Assembly: GCF_024679095.1 (NCBI RefSeq)
Contig: NC_066577.1
Span: 4,142,993 to 4,206,992 of the forward strand
From: Eriocheir sinensis
Lineage: Eukaryota > Arthropoda > Malacostraca > Decapoda > Varunidae
DNA: 64,000 nt
Direction: 5' to 3'
The notes under the pieces are model-generated. The model was not told the origin of the DNA, did no database searches, and was given only the letters and a program-made list of their open reading frames with translations. The translations under genes were made by a program, and so were the position numbers. Below are positions 63,697 through 64,000 of the stretch, piece by piece (position 1 is the first letter of the stretch; every line of letters starts with the position of its first letter).

Positions 63697-64000
63697 AGTG
63701 CCATCGGGTACTCCAGTAGTTAATGACAGAAGAGTTTTGACATTTCCTGCTGTTGGTCCCCAGGGAGGCAGCGAGGCGGCCTGCCCTCGCTGCCCTTCAC
63801 TGGTGGCTCTGGTTGTTGACAGGAGAGGAGGAGGAGGAGGAGGGGGGAGAATAGAGGAAGAGGCTGGTGATGATGGAGTGACATGCCTAACCAAACTAAA
63901 TCTAGTGTAACCTGAATTAAATAAACTAAATCTAACCTAGCCTGACGATATCTTATCTAACTAATCTAAATCTAGCCTACTCTGACCTAACCAAATGAAA
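63697..64000. other. No gene seen
   Basis: GGAGGAGGAGG run near 63823-63848 and a short CTAAATCTA/CTAACCTA cluster at 63895-63980. No motif. Confidence 0.4.

Overview
The window is animal nuclear DNA: GT-AG introns, one long multi-exon gene, several clades of LINE, many cut-and-paste DNA transposon remnants, C2H2 zinc-finger sequence and very dense mini- and microsatellites. Gene structure and repeat style suggest an arthropod, most likely a decapod crustacean such as a crab. The organism is inference; nothing in the window names it.

Only one gene looks intact: an integrin alpha subunit on the + strand. Its last 15 coding exons lie between 8159 and 23713 and splice in a continuous frame of about 655 codons: last beta-propeller blade(s), thigh, calf-1/calf-2, one transmembrane helix and a tail starting KAGFFKR. 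The signal peptide and first propeller blades are not seen and must lie upstream of base 1, so 1-8158 is probably intronic. That stretch holds a 59-bp satellite, a broken BEL/Pao gag, a GC-rich 36-bp minisatellite, a Mutator-domain transposase remnant, a hAT-type MITE with a perfect 8-bp target duplication, and a TTAA-flanked MITE. The integrin introns carry two CR1-like LINEs, another LINE remnant, a TTAA element, a tRNA-derived SINE, 42-bp and 70-bp arrays, and a 93-bp identical copy of the exon 8 splice-donor region.

From 24 to 41 kb there is no recognisable host gene. This part has nested transposons (a SINE-like repeat split by a hAT element, itself split by a third element), LINE fragments, one nearly complete CR1-like LINE (35.6-39.3 kb, minus), and a 36-bp array that starts where the ORF1 of that LINE ends.

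From 41.9 to 63.7 kb an inverted duplication carries two decayed C2H2 zinc-finger sequences (42.2-43.2 kb plus; 60.5-63.4 kb minus). Between them lie a LINE inside a LINE, a foldback element, minisatellites (one a 56-bp amplification of LINE coding sequence) and a 1.2-kb palindromic element.

The most notable observation is in the second zinc-finger copy. It is interrupted twice by 3' ends of two diverged non-LTR retrotransposons that appear to encode a restriction-like endonuclease (R2/NeSL/HERO type). Both 3' ends abut the same nucleotide of the sequence coding for the HTGERP finger linker. This suggests a LINE lineage that targets C2H2 linker DNA, and one insertion leaves an uninterrupted frame joining three intact zinc fingers to the nuclease-like domain.
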